A DNA stretch of 64,000 nucleotides from contig JAKOON010000067.1 of assembly GCA_022577435.1 (NCBI GenBank), positions 187,501-251,500 on the forward strand, read 5' to 3'. A program made the position numbers and the translations under genes. Each line of letters starts with the position of its first letter. The stretch's first letter is position 1. This document shows positions 10,755 through 23,685 of this stretch, one piece after another. Under the pieces are notes generated by a model, which was given only the letters and a program-made list of their open reading frames with translations, searched no databases and was not told the origin of the DNA. Source of the DNA: Embiotoca jacksoni. Its lineage: Eukaryota; Chordata; Actinopteri; Embiotocidae.

Positions 10755-12137
10755 TTTTTTATTCATACTATATCATATTTATATTCTATTTTCATCAGAT
10801 ATTTATACATATATATTTTTTTATATAGTTATTTACATATGGCCTTGATGCCAGTAAAAGAAACCGATATTTCAACAAAATGACAAAAACAAGTGTCAAA
10901 ATTCAGTGCTGTGCTGCAAACACAGTTTGATTTAAAAAAGAAAAAAAAGAAAAAAGTAAAATCCAGAAAGTGGGAAAATGACAAAAAGAAACACGTGTTG
11001 TGATTACATGTACATGATGCCGTGTCGCACTACTCGTGGGTTTTGTGTCACATCGTTTTTCTGCTCCAGAACTTGTGCAAATGTAGTGTTTTGCTTTTTG
11101 TAAATGGCGTCATCGACTCCCCCCGGAAATCACCATGCGGGAGGTTCCCGTGCACATGAACACGTAAACAAAATGCAAATTAAACATACGACGCTCTATA
11201 TATATATATACATATACATATGTATATATGTATATATATATATACATACACACACCGAGACGAGGAGCAGATGCTTTCCGAGGCGAGGGGAGAAGATCCG
11301 AGTAATATTTGTCCACTTTAAGTACAGCCATGCATTAGCAGCGTCATCGTCACACGTTCTTCGATGTGTTTTTTTCTGATAGCTTGCCTTCCTCGTCACA
11401 CACGTAGCAGTCTTTAAGTATTGGACCACGCACACATGTATGTAAAGTACAGTACATATCGTCTCTCACATTCACCCGCTCGTCACAGAATACATTTTGG
11501 AATTAAATGGCTTTTTTGGAGGAAAAGAACAACAGCAACAACAACAACAACAACATTCTAATCCAAATCTTCCCGACTAATCAGATTCTACTTTGTCATA
11601 AGCTCGTAAAACCAGTTAAGTACTCGTCTTTCTCTGGAGAATAGAAAGTAAAAAAACAACAACAAAAACCTCTGACACACGTGTACTGCCGTGTGTTTGT
11701 GTGCAACAAGCGTAAGCGGTCTCTTCTATAAATACAGTACGTCTTATATCTCGCTCTTTCTTCTGACCCCACGTGGCCTACTTAACAAAAATAGAATAAA
11801 AAATAACTTTTCATACAATCTAGAAACAAAACTGGGTTGGTTGAATACGAGGGGTGAGGAGGAGGAGGAGGAGGAGGAGGAGGAAGGGGACGGCGAGGCA
11901 CTGGCGTCGCCGGTCATGGCCTCCATGGGCAGCGGGGGGCTCTGGTGGCCGTGCAGCATGCTGTGCAGCTGGCTGTTGTTGCTCATCATGTTGTTCATGG
12001 TGTTCTGCATCTCCAGCAGCATCCTCTGCTTCTCTCTCTTTGAGATGCGACCAAACCTGACGGCTGAGAGAGAGAAAAAATAAAGACAGATGTTAGTTTG
12101 ACGAATTAAGGAGCACGAAAAGAATCAACAGGTTGTT
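10755..12137 (-). pseudogene. nr1d2: nr1d2 3'-end fragment B (part of exon 5, full 3' UTR, poly(A) signal)
   Basis: This second partial copy of nr1d2 keeps more of the 3' end than fragment A. From high to low it has intron-4 sequence, an intact exon-5 acceptor (CTCTCTCAG above 12063), the GRISKREKQR box (P changed to S), the MLLEMQNTMNN stretch and a serine run. It then joins abruptly to the 3' UTR at about 11850-11885, giving a stop at 11744. The UTR continues to an AATAAA on the minus strand at 10758-10763. Exons 6-8 and most of exon 5 are absent, with the same type of GAG-tract join as fragment A. This implies that the deletion preceded the duplication that made the two fragments. It is probably non-functional, but acceptor, frame, stop and poly(A) signal are all kept. 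Confidence 0.85.
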
Positions 12138-12290
12138 GTACTGTGGACCGACAGATGGGGAAAAAATGAACGTGACTAACATGATCTACTCTGTCTTCTG
12201 AAACTAAATGTGTGTTTGGAAACATCACCATATTCACACAACCAATGCTATGGTTCTTCTGACACTAACTTTACTTTTCTGTCACTGTAG

Positions 12291-13573
12291 CTGCAAATCC
12301 TTCAGGCCAGAAAACATATACTCTAATTACCAATGTAGTGACATGGGAGGATGCCCAGACGTACTGCAGAACACACCACACAGAGCTGGCTATGATTGAA
12401 AATGATGAAGAAAACACACAGGTGATGTCAGTTAACTCTATACATGAAGTGTGGATTGGTTTGTACCGGGTACCGTGGAGGTGGTCGGACAAGACCAACA
12501 GCTCCTTCAAAACTGGATTAGTGGACAGCCAAATAATTACGGTAACCAGCACTGTGTAACTGAGGATTCAGACCATGGTTGGCTTGATGAGAACTGTAAC
12601 AAGGAACACTCCTTCTGGTGCTATAAAGGTGAAAAGAAATATAAACCTTTTCAATGCATTTTTATTTTTTTCTTGCATTGCAATAATGACTCTATCCTTG
12701 GTTTGTGATCATGTGTTTGTTTGACTGTCCAGATGTAAGAGTGAAGACGACAATGGTGAGGATGAAGATTCACTATACTGCTGATCTTTCAGATCCATTT
12801 ATTAATGCTCAGATCCTTCAGAAGGTAAAGTTCACTCCCATATTCTCTGGTTCTCCCAGAAACAATTTTGGGCCAACTTTAGGCATCACACCTCAAAATC
12901 AGACTTTAGGATCAAAGCGTAGGAATAAGTCCACATGTCCAAGACTTCTCACCTTAAGGTTCAGATTTCAGACATCACACATTAGTCTTTAGATCTTAGC
13001 GAGCACACTTTCGATCAGATTTCCGGCTTGATCTGTAACACAACATTTTATGTAATAAGGAAAAAGAATGGATTTTGGAACGAGTATATTTCCTTTCGAT
13101 GGATCTCCTTCCTTTTTACGTACTGCAACTGGTTGGAGCTTTAGCACCACCAACTACTGGTACTTTGCATACTACATTTAACATGTATATGCATTGCGAC
13201 ATACTATATATTTTTCTGGTCTACTGAATAGAATGGTGGTGGGGATACTAGAACACAGCAGATCTCAGAGCTATTCATTGTGATAACTCCCATTCTTCAA
13301 GTCAAACTGTGCTCCAACAGCAAAGTAACACATGGAATTCATCTTGTTTTAACAGTGCATGATGCCACATTAATACTTTAATTATATTATGCTTTATGAA
13401 CTTAGATTAGTAAAGCACCAGGTGTGATTTCTGTTTCTTTTCAGCTAGGTGCATTGATAACCAACAAGACTCTACTGAATGACTTCAAACTAAGTTGGAA
13501 GATTCAACCTAAAAAAGAAAACCAGGAGCAGACAGTGATGAAGCCAATGGATGAAGACATCCCGTGTACCTGA
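12291..13573 (+). pseudogene. C-type lectin copy 3 (second CTLD with frameshift, plus tail)
   Basis: The second-CTLD exon spans 12291-12628 between an intact acceptor and a GT donor, but it is 338 nt rather than 339. One base is lost in the TTCACAAACT stretch near 12509 (here TTCAAAACT), which breaks the frame in the middle of the domain. Tail exons are at 12733-12824 and 13445-13573, the latter ending MDEDIPCT and TGA, and both are intact. There is no first CTLD or signal exon; nr1d2 fragment B lies directly upstream. The tail and downstream 2 kb are almost the same as those of copy 5 (20.7-23.7 kb). Probably a pseudogene. Confidence 0.8.
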
Positions 13574-15680
13574 TAATAATGTGTTCTAAATGAAGTTAAT
13601 TAAATACTCTAGCAGACAACTGCATTATCCTTCACATATTAAGCTTGATGAAACAACAGAGTGAAAAGTAGTTTTGCTGCACTCTCTGCTTGATAAGGTT
13701 TTTTCACCTCTGACCTCATCCAGCATCACTGCTGAGTGAGGTCTGAAATGGGCCTACACTTCACTGCAGGGAGAAATCAGCAGGTCAGCAAGTTTTCAGG
13801 AGGTGTTCAGTCACTTTTTCAAGATATCTGTTCCACGTTCTTATGTGCAAGTAGTATATAACGATGAGCTTCAGAGAAACTCATACAATGAATGAAAACA
13901 TACGCTTACCTGTCTTTGCTCTGTTTTAAAATTATGATCAATTAATGACAGATTTTCTTGTTTGTGTGTGATCACAGTACATATTTAATAATAGGAAGGG
14001 AATCTTTTTCCACCTCTGACTAATCACTTTGTTTTATTTCAGGGCACCTTATAGTGTAATACTGTCTATTCATTAGATGTTGTTTGACTGTAGCTGGAAA
14101 CTGTGTTTTTTTTGTGTGTTTATTCTGCTGTACTGGCTTCAAACTGAGGAGGAAGATTCAACCCAAAAGATAAAACAAAGAGAAGAGAATGATGAAGCCA
14201 ATGGATGATGACATCCTGTGTAACTGATAATATTTGCAAGCTACAAAGGTAGAATACATTAAACTTTAATTAATCTATCCAAATGAATTTATTAACTGAT
14301 TTAGATGCTGTAAAACAAAACATGTGATCTTCACTTGTGCCTTATCTGCATACTTGACTCAAAATCAAATGTTGCTCACAGAAACAAAAAAAACATAATT
14401 ACAAATCTGATGAGAAGCCTGTTTTTAGCTTTTAACTTTAAGATGAAGGCTGTTGTTTTCTCTACACGTCCAACATAAAACTTGTTTAATTTATTGACAA
14501 ATCAAGACACTCATTGATGATCTATGGAGAGACTGTTTGCTCGTTGCTTCCTTCTCAAATGACTGTGGTGGAGTTATGATGTGCTAGATTTACCTGGTAC
14601 AGTTTGCACTGCACCTCTTTTTCATTTACTCTTCTTTAGTTCAACAAATAACTTTTTGACGGATTGAGTTTTCTTTGTATGTTTTCCCTGTTTGTACCGT
14701 AGCATCTAATCTCACCTGGCAGTAATGTTATCTTCTTCTTTTGCCGGTTAATGACAGTAAAAGCTAAAAACTTTTCGGTGCATTGCTGCCACGTTTTGAA
14801 GCCAGTAAAAACAACAGGTGCAACACAAGATGAGAAATTATTCCATTTCTTTTGGTTTAATAACTATTGGAAAATGATGACCTGTTTCTTGCCTTTATGT
14901 TACTGCAGCCGGATCGTCAGCACATCAGCAGATTCAGAGAACCTTGTACAATGAGTGAATACGTACATGGTCTCCTGTCTTACATGTGTTTTAATGATTC
15001 AATGATGAGTGATTAAAGTAGAGACTTGGTAAAACAATGACACATATATATGATATAACAACTATAGTTATAATTTAAGGGCGTGTTAAAGTGTATTACT
15101 GTACATTCTTTTGGTGTTTTTCGACGGTAGCAATTCAATTAAATCAATTTCCTGGCAACACGGAATTGTCCATTTATTTCAGTTATATTTTTCTTGCAAA
15201 TGTAGTTTATTGCGCATCACATGTAGTTACTAGCACATCAGCTGTGGTCTGAACTCTTAACTGCACAGTGCTGCTGTAAGGAACTTTCTGTGAATAAATA
15301 TTTTTCATTGTCACTTTGAAAAACTTTCAGCACATTTTTAAGGTACTTTGTTCAAAGGTTTTAGGTCAATTCATTGTGTTATTCCTTGTGTTTCCCTGGC
15401 ATCACGTTGAGGTTCTTGAACACATGATTTGTTGTTGCTTTACAACTCATTGTATTTAATTATTCTGGCCATGTAAAATTCCCAATGTAATCTCAAAGTG
15501 GGATAAAACATAACTTGTTGATGAACCAAACATTGTAAAAACCAAGGTGACCTTTGTCAGACCAGCTATTTGGATATACATTTACATGTACATATAACCA
15601 TGCAAAAAATATTCAGCCCAGTACCAGATACTTCTGTGGTCAGCAGACATGTCTTTGCAGATATGACTCCAACATTAATT
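12733..15680 (+). repeat. segmental duplication, left copy (pairs with about 20737-23685)
   Basis: From the first tail exon onward the sequence runs parallel to 20737-23685 with only scattered single-base changes, including all introns and spacers. The stretch contains the last exon, a decayed last-exon copy and gene-free AT-rich DNA. Confidence 0.85.
14131..14227 (+). pseudogene. decayed lectin last exon
   Basis: The sequence matches the second half of the lectin last exon (GGCTTCAAACTGAGG... ATGAAGCCAATGGATG... TGTAACTGA) but has no acceptor and lacks the start of the exon. It is matched at 22137-22232. Confidence 0.7.
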
Positions 15681-15682
15681 AA
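14228..15682. other. gene-free AT-rich spacer
   Basis: I see no coding exon here. Short open frames (for example 14751-14954) have no splice support or recognisable domain. The sequence belongs to the duplicated segment described at 12733-15680. Confidence 0.5.
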
Positions 15683-16530
15683 CACACCACAAAGAAATGG
15701 CTTTGATCGAGAATGATCAGGAAAACACACAGGTGATGTCAGTTATGTCAACAAATGAAGTGTGGATTGGTTTGTACCGGGTACCGTGGAGGTGGTCGGA
15801 CAAGACCAACAGCTCCTTCAGAAACAGGATTAGTGGAGAGCCAAATAACAACGGTGGTTTACAGCACTGTGCAGCTGAGAATTCAGACCACGTTTGGATT
15901 GATATGAACTGTAACAAGGAACACTCCTTCTGGTGTTATAAAGGAGAAAAGAAATATAAACCTTATAGATACATTTCTCTCATTTTCTGTTGCAATGCAA
16001 TAATGACTCTTTCCTTGGTTTGTGGTCACGTGTTTGACCGTCCAGATCTAAGAGTGAAGACGACCATGATGAGGATGAAGATTCACTCTTCTGCTGACCT
16101 TTCAGATCCAGCTACTAAAGCTCAGATCCTAAAGCAGGTAAATCTCATTACAATATTCTCTGGTTCCACAGGCCTCAGACTTCACGTTTACACCTCAGGT
16201 ATCAGAGCGACAAGGGTTCGATTTCAGAGTCTTTAAGTTTCAAGTGTCAGATTGCAGGATTGGGTTTCAGGCTACTGACCAAAAGTGCCAATATCACCAT
16301 GAAATGAATAACATTTATATTGTACGTTATATTTAATTCATACTAATTTTTTTTGCTTCAGGAAATTCGATTCCCCAAACACTACTGCCATTTATATTCC
16401 TCCTCAGCTAAGTGCAGTGCTAACCAACAAGGTTTTACTGAACGACTTCAAACTGAGGTGGAAGTTTCAACCCCAAAAAGAAAACAAGGAGCAGACAATG
16501 ATGACGCCAATGGATGAAGACATCTCGTAA
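15683..16530 (+). pseudogene. C-type lectin copy 4 (second CTLD cut at its 5' end, plus tail)
   Basis: Homology to the second CTLD begins abruptly inside the exon near 15683, at MALIENDQENTQ, so the acceptor and the WEDAQTYC part are missing. The rest is open: WIGL, an EPN motif, and FWCYKG at 15943. The donor GT is changed to GA. The next 102 bp are open and in frame into the first tail exon (16046-16137, GT donor). The last exon is 16408-16530 and ends TPMDEDIS and TAA. It is closest to copy 1, sharing DPATKAQILK and LSAVLTNK. The left breakpoint is where sequence similar to 23685 ends, so it marks a recombination junction. Probably non-functional unless an upstream exon supplies a start. 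Confidence 0.75.
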
Positions 16531-17428
16531 CTGGTAATATTTACAAGCTGCAAAGGTCGAACACATAAAACTATTATTAATGTCGTTAGAAAACTTTGTT
16601 AACCAAATGAATTTCTGATCAACAAAACATGTTGTCATCTTCACTTGTGCCTTTTCTGTATACCTGACTGAAAACGTTGCTGACAGGAAATAATTAAAAA
16701 AAAAACACAACTACTAATATCTTCCAACTCCAAAAATCCTGACCTTTGACAAATCTGTCTCTGCCGTTGTTTTCTCTGCATGTCCAACATTAATCGTATT
16801 TAATTCATTCAAAACAAGATGCTCATTGTTGATCTATGGAGAGACTGTTTGCTCGTTGCTTCTAAAATGTTTCAACTGTCTTTTCAAGACACCTTTAGGT
16901 ATCTTTGTACAAAAGGGTTTTTAGTCTCCTTGGGCACAACACAGGTGCTCACAAAGCGCAAGATGGTGTGGCCAACTTGTTTGTTATTTTGATGAACATA
17001 AATACAGGTGCTGCTCTGTTACATTTTGCTGGAGATGCAAACTTCTAACATCATTTTACATTAAGTAGAATTTCATCATTTTCCTGTAATGTTAGCTGAT
17101 GGACAGTTAATGTTATATTGAGCTTGTTTGTCGAGTGGAGTTCAAATGAAAATACAGATGACGGCTCCGTGCGTGATTTTTAAAAATGTGTTTAAGTTTG
17201 ACAATGAATTATGATATATGCAGCTCGGAATTTAACGTTTGTTGGTAATGGTGAACATGGACGGAGGAACATGTCATCTTACCTTCATAAAAATTGCGAT
17301 TTGGATATTTAAATACAAGAATGCAAAAATGTTGCAGTGAAATACTGGAAACATTTGAGATCAGCAGACAGTTTGCGTCGACACAACTGACTCCAACTTG
17401 ACCTGATTTGCCATTGCCATGAGTTAAA
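16531..17428. other. lectin-array spacer upstream of copy 5
   Basis: No gene is seen. The sequence resembles 2446-3435 upstream of copy 2, with some deletions. It could contain the promoter of copy 5. Confidence 0.5.
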
Positions 17429-20400
17429 ATGACAGACTTTACACATGTAAGTATATCTTCTGTTATTATTGATTTCACTGTTATCTTTTTCCAAAAAACA
17501 ACTGCTTTTATTTCAAACTCATATCACCTCAGAAACTTCTTGAATAATAGAAAAAGTTTACAACCATGATCAAGTGAATTCAAAATGTAGTCTTGCACGT
17601 ATGTATTAGTTTTAAGGTGGATTTTGATTGAATGGCTGCTGTCCAGGTAAATGTGTTGTTCTGTTGTTCTTTCTTTTAGTTTTCAGTGACGTCATCAGTG
17701 CATTTGACTTTTCTCTTCTTGGGTAAGAGTCAACGTTCCTTCACAAAACTTTATGGTGATGGTTGTTGGTTTGTAGAAATCATATAGTTCAGAGATTTCT
17801 ATTGAATTATAGAGCGGAAAAAGACCGGCCCGGAGGAGAAAGTTAATTTACAGAAGTGCAGTGAACTCAACCAAAGTCTAACCATTAACCTCATTCATAA
17901 TTTAGTGCTGATTTAAAACCTTGGGAGCATTAATTATAGATACAAAGCATATGCGTACAGAAACCCTTAATCAGCTCACATTTAAATGTGTCTTCAGTTT
18001 AGAAAAACATTTTGTCATCACATCCATACCAGACTCATAGAGATATGTGTGAAAGTTGTCTGTGAACATATTCTCACTTGAAGTTGTGTTTATTCAAATT
18101 ACCACAAACTACTACATGTTAAGTTTGGTTATGGCTTCGGAGGTCTTTTAGCAGTTCACAGTGGGAAATTGGTGGCAGTCTAGTATATATACAGACGATC
18201 GTAAAGTCTTTTTATCATGTTAATCCAGCCATGGTCTAAGGACCAAAATATGGTGTTTTAGAACTACTTTGTAATACATGATTAAAAAACCATGTACAGC
18301 CACACTGGAACAGTTAAGGAAAGGTTCCCATCATGAAGAAAGGGAGGCGTAGTATCATTTTAAAAATTGTATAATGGCTAATATTTTCAGAGCATCTCTC
18401 CAAGGAGACATCTGCTGTGTTCCAAATCACATTACAGGTAGTCACTTCAGTATTTTGAATGCATACGTGTGTTCAAACTTTCAGATATATAAAACATGCA
18501 GTAAACGATGAGTATCCTGATGGTGTACTTGAACGGTCCAGAAATATATAGTGTGAGGTGAGATGACGCATCCGTCTCACCTCTTTAAAAACTAACATTG
18601 TAGCTGCTACTACTTGTAGCTGTAGCTGTTGTGGAAAACCACAAAAAGGGCTGATTTTCACCACAATGCTGCTGTTGGTCAGAAACAATGTTTACCATGT
18701 TTCCATTTGGTAGCGGCGGTGCACAGCTGTTAAAATAGGACCGCCGCTGCTGCAAAGGTCTTTTTTTGAGGATTTTGAGGAGAGGAGGTGATTTCTCTGT
18801 CTGGTCTCTTTAAAAACTAACATCATATTATTTTGCACAACGGACGTTTCACAAAAAGATGAATATGTATCTAAACTTTGCACTGAGCTGAAAATGAGAG
18901 CAAAACAATTCTATCAACGAGTGATCACGTTTTCAGGATTCTTAAACACCGAAGCAAAAACTGTCGTGGAGCTTCTCGTGAGTGGCACATAGTAAAATTA
19001 CAGCAAATACACTCATCTGGAAGGAGAACGAGGAGACACAACCTCCGTATATGTAATAAATCAGCAATTTTAAACTTTCAAAATAAAACAAAACAGCCAC
19101 CCTCGGAGCTGAATAGATAAAACTCGTCTGTATGTACAGCTGGCTGTGAGGCGAGTGTACAGACCGTCTACAAAGTGCAACACTGAAGACAAGCAAAAAA
19201 AGTGATTTGTTAAAAAAATATTTAATTTATTAAAATATATATTTTAATGAGTGTACTCATTGGAGACCATGGCTTAGAACACAGCAAATGATAGTGTTGC
19301 AATGGGTTGTGTACTTGGAAATACCTCAAACAGTAAAGTAATAGATCATGAACTTATTAGTATTATTAAATGAACAGGATTTAAAAATGAGTCAGACGAA
19401 CCATTCAGAATACAAAATCAATGTTTCGCAGTTAAATATTATCTCTATCATCAACCTCCAGGATTTGGCCTCACTTCATGCTCTCCTGACAACTTTCGTG
19501 AATACCACCACGTCAACTTAAAAATGAACTGGAACGATGCACAGCATTACTGCAGAGTGAAACACACCGACCTGGCGACCTTTGAAAGCATGGATGACAT
19601 TAACAGGTTAAACAGGCCTAGTGGTGAGACCGGATCTGCATGGATCGGACTGACTGATGACCCAAAATCCTGGAGAGGATTTATGGGCAATGATGCAAAC
19701 TCCTGGAGATGGTCGGGGACTGATAAAACAACTACAACTGGTTACCACAAGTGGAAACCAGGAGAGCCAGATAATTATCATGGAAATGAAGCCTGTTTCC
19801 AAATGTTGAGCTATGGAACATGGAGTGATGCTGAATGCAAGGCAACAAAATATTTTGTTTGTTACCAAGGTAAGAAACATTTTGCGTTTATATTGTGTTT
19901 CTATGAAACTGCTCTCTGTTGCTGAAAGTTTTGAGACTGTTTGGATCTGGTCAAAGTGAGTGGTATATAGCACCTTCAATGATATCACGGTGTAATGACA
20001 CATTATACTTAATTTCAAGTTAAGCATACAACATATAGTTGATAATGGCTGATTCTATAAAGACAAGAAGTAACACGAAGTCAAAAGTCCTCTTTGTTTA
20101 CTTTTTATGGCTGCACACTGGTGATCAAGCTGTCTGTAGTTAAGTACCTCTGTATGTTCTTAATGTGAAAACATTATTTCATAACCACTCACCTCCAGAT
20201 AACCCACATGTGTGTTTTCAAACACCAACAACTTCACACAACTACTGCTATGGTTCATCTCACACTAGCTTTACTTTTCTTTTGTTGCAGCTGTAAATTC
20301 TTTGGGCCAGAAAACATATACTCTAATTACCAATGTAGTGACATGGGAGGATGCCCAGACGTACTGCAGAACACACCACACAGACCTGGCTATGATTGAA

Positions 20401-21577
20401 AATGATCAGGAAAACACACAGGTGTTGTCACTTATGTTAACACATGAAGTGTGGATTGGTTTGTACCGGGTACCGTGGAGGTGGTCGGACAAGACCAACA
20501 GCTCCTTCAGAAACTGGAAGAGTGGACAGCCAAATAACTACGGTGGTTTAGAGTACTGTGCAGTGGAGGATTCAGACCATAGTTGGCATGATGAGAACTG
20601 TAACAAGGAACACTCCTTCTGGTGCTATAAAGGTGAAAAGAAATATAAACCTTTTCAATGCATTTTTCTTTTTTTCTTGCATTGCAATAATGTTTCTGTC
20701 CTTGGTTTGTGATCATGTGTTTGTTTGACTGTCCAGATGTAAGAGTGAAGACGACAATGGTGAGGATGAAGATGCACTCTACTGCTGATCTTTCAGATCC
20801 ATTTATTCAGGCTCAGATCCTTCAGCAGGTAAAGTTCACTCCCATATTCTCTGGTTCTCCCAGAAACAATTTTGGGCCAACTTTAGGCATCACACCTCAA
20901 AATCAGACTTTAGGATCAAAGCGTAGGAATCAGTCCACATTTCCAAGACTTCTCACCTTAAGGTTCAGATTTCAGACATCACACATTAGTCTTTAGATCT
21001 TAGCGAGCACACTTTCGATCAGATTTCCGGCTTGATATGTAACACAACATTTTATGTAATAAGGAAAAAGAATGGATTTTGGAACGAGTATACTTCCTTT
21101 CAATGGATCTCCTTCCTTTTTACGTACTGCAACTGGTTGGAGCTATAGCACCACCAACTTCTGGTACTTTGCATACTACATTTAACATGTATATGTATTG
21201 CGACATACTATATATTTTTCTGGTCTACTGAATAGAATGGTGGTGGGGATACTAGAACACAGCAGATCTCAGAGCTATTCATTGTGATAACTCCCATTCT
21301 TTAAGTCAAACTGTGCTCCAACAGCAAAGTAACACGTGGAGTTAATCTCGTTTTAACAGTGCATGATGCCACATTAATACTTTAATTATATTATGCTTTA
21401 TGAACTTAGATTAGTAAAGCACCAGGTGTGATTTCTGTTTCTTTTCAGCTAGGTGCATTGATAACCAACAAGACTCTACTGAATGACTTCAAACTAAGTT
21501 GGAAGATTCAACATAAAAAAGAAAACCAGGAGCAGACAGTGATGAAGCCAATGGATGAAGACATCCCGTGTACCTGA
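17429..21577 (+). CDS. tandem C-type lectin gene copy 5 (signal peptide, two CTLDs, tail)
   Basis: Six exons join in phase: 17429-17446, 17690-17732, 19462-19869, 20291-20632, 20737-20828 and 21449-21577, giving 1032 nt or 343 aa. The 18-nt first exon encodes MTDFTH and has a GTAAGT donor. The signal peptide is completed across the next two exons (HLTFLFLG then FGLTS). CTLD-1 has WIGL, EPD and WSD; CTLD-2 has WIGL, QPN and WHD, with one extra residue (GGLEYC) compared with copy 2. The tail carries KMHSTADLSDP and NDFKLSW and ends MDEDIPCT. All donors and acceptors are GT/AG and no internal stop is seen, so this is one of the best candidates for a working gene. It is likely a secreted lectin; ligand and tissue are unknown. 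Confidence 0.8.
18470..19200. other. intron sequence unique to copy 5
   Basis: This part of the intron before CTLD-1 of copy 5 differs from the matching introns of copies 2 and 6. It holds ACTAACAT/GCTGC-rich stretches (18590-18860) that look like inserted repeat DNA. No coding exon is recognised. Confidence 0.4.
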
Positions 21578-23685
21578 TAATAATGTGTTCTAAATGAAGT
21601 TAATTAAATACTCTAGCAGACAACTGCATTATCCTTCACATATTAAGCTTGATGAAACAACAGAGTGAAAAGTAGTTTTGCTGCACTCTCTGCTTGATAA
21701 GGTTTTTTCACCTCTGACCTCATCCAGCATCACTGCTGAGTGAGGTCTGAAATGGGCCTACACTTCACTGCAGGGAGAAATCAGCAGGTCAGCAAGTTTT
21801 CAGGAGGTGTTCAGTCACTTTTTCAAGATATCTGTTTCCACGTTCTTATGTGCAAGTAGTATATAACGATGAGCTTCAGAGAAACTCATACAATGACTGA
21901 AAACATACGCTTACCTGTCTTTGCTCTGTTTTAAAATTATGATCAATTAATGACAGATTTTCTTGTTTGTGTGTGATCACAGTAGATATTTAATAATAGG
22001 AAGGGAATCTTTTTCCACCTCTGACTAATCACTTTGTTTTATTTCAGGGCACCTTATAGTGTAATACTGCCTATTCATCAGATGTTGTGTGACTGTAGCT
22101 GGAAACTGTGCTTTTTTTGTGTGTTTATTCTGCTGTATTGGCTTCAAACTGAGGAGGAAGATTCAACCCAAAAGATAAAACAACGAGAAGAGAATGATGA
22201 AGCCAATGGATGATGACATCCTGTGTAACTGATAATATTTGCAAGCTACAAAGGTAGAATACATTAAACTTTAATTAATCTAGCCAAATGACTTTATTAA
22301 CTGATTTAGATGCTGTAAAACAAAACATGTGATCTTCACTTGTGCCTTATCTGCATACTTGACTCAAAATCAAATGTTGTTCACAGAAACACAAAAAAAT
22401 CACAATTACAAATCTGATGAGAAGCCTGTTTTTAGCTTTTAACTTTAAGATGAAGACTATTGTTTTCTCTACACGTCCAACATAAAACTTATTTAATTTA
22501 TTGACAAATCAAGACACTCATTGTTGATCTATGGAGAGACTGTTTGCTCATTGCTTCCTTCTCAAATGACTGTGGTGGAGTTATGATGTGCTAGATTTAC
22601 CTGGTACAGTTTGCACTGCACCTCTTTTTCATTTACTCTTCTTTAGTTCAACAAATAACTTTTTGACAGATTGAGTTTTCTTTGTATGTTTTCCCTGTTT
22701 GTACCGTAGCATCTAATCTCACCCGGCAGTAACGTTATCTTCTTCTTTTGCCGGTTAATGACGGTAAAAGCAAATAGCTTTTCGGTGCATTGCTGCCACT
22801 TTTGAAGCCGTTAAAAACAACAGGTGCAACACAAGATGAGAAATTATTCCATTTCTTTTGGTTTAATAACTATTGGAAAATGATGACCTGTTTCTTGCCT
22901 TTATGTTACTGCAGCCGGATCGTCAGCACATCAGCAGATTCAGAGAACCTTATACAATGAGTGAATATCTACATGGTCTCCTGTCTTACATGTGTTTTTA
23001 TTATTCAATGATGAGTGACTAAAGTAGAGACTCAGTAAAACAATGACACATATATATGATATAGCAACTACAGTTATAATTTAAGGGCGTGTTAAAGTGT
23101 ATTACTGTACATTCTTTTGGTGTTTTTCGACGGTAGCAATTCAATTAAATCAATTTCCTGGCAACACGGAATTGTCCATTTATTTCAGTTATATTTTTCT
23201 TGCAAATGTAGTTTATTGCGCATCACATGTAGTTACTAGCACATCAGCTGTGGTCTGAACTCTTAACTGCACAGTGCTGCTGTAAGGAACTTTCTGTGAA
23301 TAAATATTTTTCATTGTCACTTTGAAAAACTTTCAGCACATTTTTAAGGTACTTTGTTCAAAGGTTTTAGGTCAATTCATTGCGTTATTCCTTGTGTTTC
23401 CCTGGCATCACGTTGAGGTTTTTGCACATATGATTTGGTATTGCTTTACAACTCATTGTATTTAATTCTGCTGGCCACGTAAAATTCCCAGTGTAATCTC
23501 AAAGTGGGATAAAACATAACTTGTTGATGAACCAAACATTGTAAAAACCAAGGTGACCTTTGTCAGACCAGCTATTTGGATATACATTTACATGTACATA
23601 TAACCATGCAAAAAATGATTCAGCCCAGTACTAGATGCTTCTGTGGTCAGCAGACATGTCTTTGCAGATATGACTCCAACGTTGA
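20737..23685 (+). repeat. segmental duplication, right copy (pairs with 12733-15680)
   Basis: This is the partner of the left copy, covering the tail exons of lectin copy 5 and about 2.1 kb of downstream spacer. Similarity ends near 23685, where the left copy instead enters lectin copy 4. Confidence 0.85.
22137..22232 (+). pseudogene. decayed lectin last exon
   Basis: Counterpart of the fragment at 14131-14227, with the same missing 5' part and a retained final TGTAACTGA. Confidence 0.7.
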
